Shown here one piece after another: positions 35,881-37,823 of a stretch of 37,823 bases of DNA (positions within the stretch are counted from its first letter, which is position 1; each line of letters begins with the position of its first letter). This DNA comes from a virus: positions 1 through 37,823 of IMG/VR virus record IMGVR_UViG_3300047440_000353; one strand, 5' to 3'. A program made the position numbers and the translations under genes. The notes under the pieces are model-generated. The model made no database searches. It was given only the letters and a program-made list of their open reading frames with translations, and was not told the DNA's origin.

Positions 35881-36062
35881 GACGCGGTTTTCTCAAGCGG
35901 GATTTGCGTCGCCTGGGCCTTTTGAATGGCTGGCGTTGAACGCCAATGATTCCACCAGTCGAGTGCACAGCGTGGGCACAGATTGCGCATGCGCTGGCCG
36001 TCAGGGGCTAACCAGTTGATGGTCACTGAGGCTTCATTCATACATGAGTCACAGAGCATCAT
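35877..36062 (-). CDS. Zinc-finger-like protein (61 aa)
   Basis: C-x-x-C pairs at the front (MMLCDSCMNEASVTINW) and in the middle (NLCPRCALDWWNHW) form a four-cysteine treble-clef or ribbon, about 22 residues apart. Likely a small metal-binding protein that contacts nucleic acid or a partner. It overlaps the upstream gene by 14 bases and the downstream gene by four. Confidence 0.68.
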   Translation of the reverse strand: MMLCDSCMNEASVTINWLAPDGQRMRNLCPRCALDWWNHWRSTPAIQKAQATQIPLEKTAS

Positions 36063-36321
36063 GAAACCTCTTGAATGCGGCGATTGCGGTTGTGAGGTCG
36101 GTGGGTGTTGACCGTGGATTCTTGAGAACGCCTAACCCTTTTTGTTGCACGGCCACCCAGGCGCGAACGGTATCGACGGAGCCGTTAATAACCGCATGCG
36201 GCGGCTTGTGACACAAGTTAGCCAGGATGCGGCCCAATTCGGCCACCTCGGGACTGACGCGGCGGCTTTTTGACTGAGTGTGCGGACTGTGTGCCTTTTG
36301 GAAAAGATCGGGTTGATTCAT
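36049..36321 (-). CDS. Hypothetical 90-aa protein
   Basis: ATG 36321 begins MNQPDLFQKAHSPHTQSKSR, then RVSPEVAELGRILANLCHKP and VDTVRAWVAVQQKGLGVL, ending TTAIAAFKRFHDAL. Mainly helical. I rejected the longer frame to 36462, which would overlap the replication gene end with Arg-rich codons. No convincing ribosome site, so the start is uncertain. The 36322-36400 gap before it has a G-rich run and no gene. Confidence 0.58.
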   Translation of the reverse strand: MNQPDLFQKAHSPHTQSKSRRVSPEVAELGRILANLCHKPPHAVINGSVDTVRAWVAVQQKGLGVLKNPRSTPTDLTTAIAAFKRFHDAL

Positions 36322-36400
36322 GACAAGCTCGGAGGGTTTTAGGATGGCGGAATGCGCTACGTGTCTTTTGAGAGTTTTTCGCGGGGGGAGGGGGAAAAAT

Positions 36401-37015
36401 TCACAGCAAGCCCGGCCCCGCCGATTCACTGCCCCCCGGCCCCTCGGTTTGCGAGTGCTCACTTAGAGTTGGCCACTCAGAGCCGAGGCTCAGCGTTTGG
36501 CGCAGCGTTTGTGAGTCAACCCCTCGGAAAGCCGCGCCATTGCTCGCTTCCTGTGTCCTTGCTTGGGACTGATGGGGGGTCGCCGCATAGGGTGCAGCCG
36601 CTCTCAAACATTCGGCCTGGGCACGTGTCAGCCGCTCACCTCGTGCCTGTCGTGCCTGGAGCTGGGCAATCCATGCTCGGGGCGTGACGCGTGACGCGGC
36701 TTGCACCTGGGCCATGCGGTCCAGGGCCTCACGCACTCGGGCAGGGTCAGCCTTTGGCGCCTCCAGGGCACGCGGTGCGTACCGTGGCCGTGCCTGGGCC
36801 AGCCTGCGAAACTGCAGCACGTTGGGGGGATAATCCGGGTCAAGATGCTGCAGCGCGTAGGCGATATCGCCGCTTGTCATGCCGTCCAGCGCCTCGGACC
36901 ACGAGGCCCGAATCAGCTCTGGCGGCATCTCGCCATAGCCAGCCATGAAGCGAGCGCCATAGGTGGCCACGAGGCGAGCATGGAGCGCCTCAATCCAATC
37001 GAGTCGCATGGGCAT
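36401..37015 (-). CDS. Replication P-like protein (putative helicase loader)
   Basis: A 204-aa protein starting ATG 37015 with GGAGG upstream and overlapping the end of the DUF1376 gene by 26 bases. Its first 80 residues (LDWIEALHARLVATYGARFM, GEMPPELIRASWSEALDG, DIAYALQHLDPDYPPNVLQF RRLAQARP) have the helical layout of lambda P / DUF1376-partner proteins, with W, G-Y and P-x-x-P-N-x-x-x-F positions that recur in such loaders. The rest is Ala/Gln/Arg-rich. Role in loading the host helicase is inferred from order after the initiator. Confidence 0.68.
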   Translation of the reverse strand: MPMRLDWIEALHARLVATYGARFMAGYGEMPPELIRASWSEALDGMTSGDIAYALQHLDPDYPPNVLQFRRLAQARPRYAPRALEAPKADPARVREALDRMAQVQAASRVTPRAWIAQLQARQARGERLTRAQAECLRAAAPYAATPHQSQARTQEASNGAAFRGVDSQTLRQTLSLGSEWPTLSEHSQTEGPGGSESAGPGLL

Positions 37016-37823
37016 CTTCAGCCTCCAAGTTGTAACTTGTAACCGTTTTAAACGGCCCAGGATCGATTTGTTTGAGCGAGGGTAGCCAACCCCCCAACCT
37101 TGCCGCGTCAGCGCGTTGGCGGGCCGTTTTGGGGCCTTCCTGAGCCTCCTGCTCGTTTCGGGCCACATCGTTTTGACGTCCGCGGACGGTTTCGAGCACC
37201 CAACCCCACTTTTTGCCGAGTGCCACGGCTTCCGCTGCGGTGTGCACCAGCGCGTTTGCCCCGTTTTCGGTCTTGAGGATGGCCAGTAGCCGCGGATCGC
37301 CCGGGTTCACCGGGAACAATCCCTGCTGTTTCATCGCTTTGCACACGCGTGCGGCAGCTGCAGCTTCTTTGTTTTCGGCTGTTTGGTTTTGTATTAGGGT
37401 TTCTATCGAGGCGCCAGCCGAGATAGAGAGTTGTTGGTGGGGTGACAGGTCAACCCCTGTCACGCGGCTGTCACGCCGTGACAGGTCAACTCCACTTGTC
37501 GTTTGTAACAAACCCACATCAATACCGTGGGTATCAACGAGTGTCCACAACTCGCCCATAGTCACATTCCAACTTGTAACAACCCCTTTGGCGTTCAGGG
37601 CATCACGCAGAACATTGCTGCGCTGCCGCAAATTTTCCTGACGCTTTAGATTTCGTAGCAGACGCTGTGGCGTTGCCCGATTTGCCATGTGGAATTTGTA
37701 GATATCGGCATCCGCGCGGAGCTGGTGCCAGCCGTCTTGCTGCAGCTCAAAAAACTGTCGTAGCACGGAGGAGGCCGCTTCGCGCTCATCACGCGTAACA
37801 GCTCGGGCGATGGCCTGGGCTGC
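36990..37823 (-). CDS. DUF1376 (YdaU-like) replication protein, main part
   Basis: This is the larger portion of the gene that begins at 214 on the left side of the circular join; 277 of 321 residues are encoded here. It covers residues from AAQAIARAVTRDEREAASSV through the conserved LRQFFELQQDGWHQLRADAD, a basic helix (RLLRNLKRQENLRQR), a central region with a duplicated Asp-Leu-Ser pattern (SGVDLSRRDSRVTGVDLSPH) and a C-terminal part with QQGLFPVNPGDPRLLAILKT. DNA-binding at a replication origin in this gene, as in lambda O, is possible: GTGACAGG-type repeats occur within 37435-37500. Confidence 0.83.
   Translation of the reverse strand, partial: AAQAIARAVTRDEREAASSVLRQFFELQQDGWHQLRADADIYKFHMANRATPQRLLRNLKRQENLRQRSNVLRDALNAKGVVTSWNVTMGELWTLVDTHGIDVGLLQTTSGVDLSRRDSRVTGVDLSPHQQLSISAGASIETLIQNQTAENKEAAAAARVCKAMKQQGLFPVNPGDPRLLAILKTENGANALVHTAAEAVALGKKWGWVLETVRGRQNDVARNEQEAQEGPKTARQRADAARLGGWLPSLKQIDPGPFKTVTSYNLEAEDAHATRLD
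37742..37823. repeat. Terminal direct repeat, right copy
   Basis: Right-hand copy of the 82-base sequence at 1-82, with g at 37768 where the left copy has t at 27. It marks the point where a circular molecule was opened, and should be counted once. Confidence 0.93.

Noticed and set aside
36322-36400. GTAGCG-like word near 36350 as a fifth member of the operator set
   Set aside because: Only half of the dyad matches, and the flanking -35 and -10 words are poor, so it is probably chance.
37435-37500. GTGACAGG / GTCAACCCC repeats as origin iterons
   Set aside because: Two imperfect copies within a coding region are not enough; mentioned only as a possibility with the replication gene.
1-37823. 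tRNA genes, CRISPR arrays, insertion sequences, diversity-generating retroelement
   Set aside because: No cloverleaf-like segment, no regularly spaced repeats with spacers, no transposase and no reverse transcriptase or template repeat was seen.

Overview
The window looks like the complete genome of a temperate, short-tailed (podovirus-type) phage or prophage of a GC-rich Betaproteobacterium, most likely Burkholderiales. Bases 1-82 and 37742-37823 are the same 82 bases with one mismatch, and one gene reads straight across that join, so the molecule is circular or circularly permuted with a unit of 37,741 bp. The host guess rests on the high GC content, the tail-fibre N-terminus, the DUF1376 replication protein and the small-gene repertoire; it is inference, not a database match.

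Layout. A repressor switch lies at 302-1123 (Cro-like on the minus strand, CI-like on the plus strand, diverging from 548-670). From the Cro side the minus strand runs as one long arm across the circular join: replication genes (DUF1376 protein, P-like protein), a chain of tiny overlapping accessory genes, a vWA protein next to a macro-domain-like protein, and a possible Q-type antiterminator followed by a strong terminator. The late genes follow: small and large terminase, portal, zinc ribbon, scaffold, capsid, head-tail proteins, a P22-style injected-protein block and the tail fibre, ending at 12984. On the plus strand, 3029-10789 is a tightly overlapped operon with a RecE-like exonuclease and a probable annealing partner, a protein with three Myb-like repeats, an AP2-like protein, a YkgJ-type metal-cluster protein and an AlpA-like regulator/excisionase. 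It converges on a P4-type tyrosine integrase (10802-12127). A two-gene plus-strand moron (exported protein plus small HTH protein) lies at 12547-12977.

The most unusual content is regulatory. Four promoters (three driving small minus-strand genes at 1128-2807, one driving the moron) share one palindromic operator, consensus TGTAGCG-N5-CGCTACA, placed identically in each core promoter; three of them carry a second, related site about 36 bp away. Separately, arrays of a 10-bp unit (CACTTGCGGC) lie before the repressor gene, before the recombination operon, and twice upstream of the integrase. A 15/16 match to bacterial parS sits between the zinc-ribbon and scaffold genes. No tRNA, CRISPR array, insertion sequence, reverse transcriptase or recognisable endolysin/holin set was seen.
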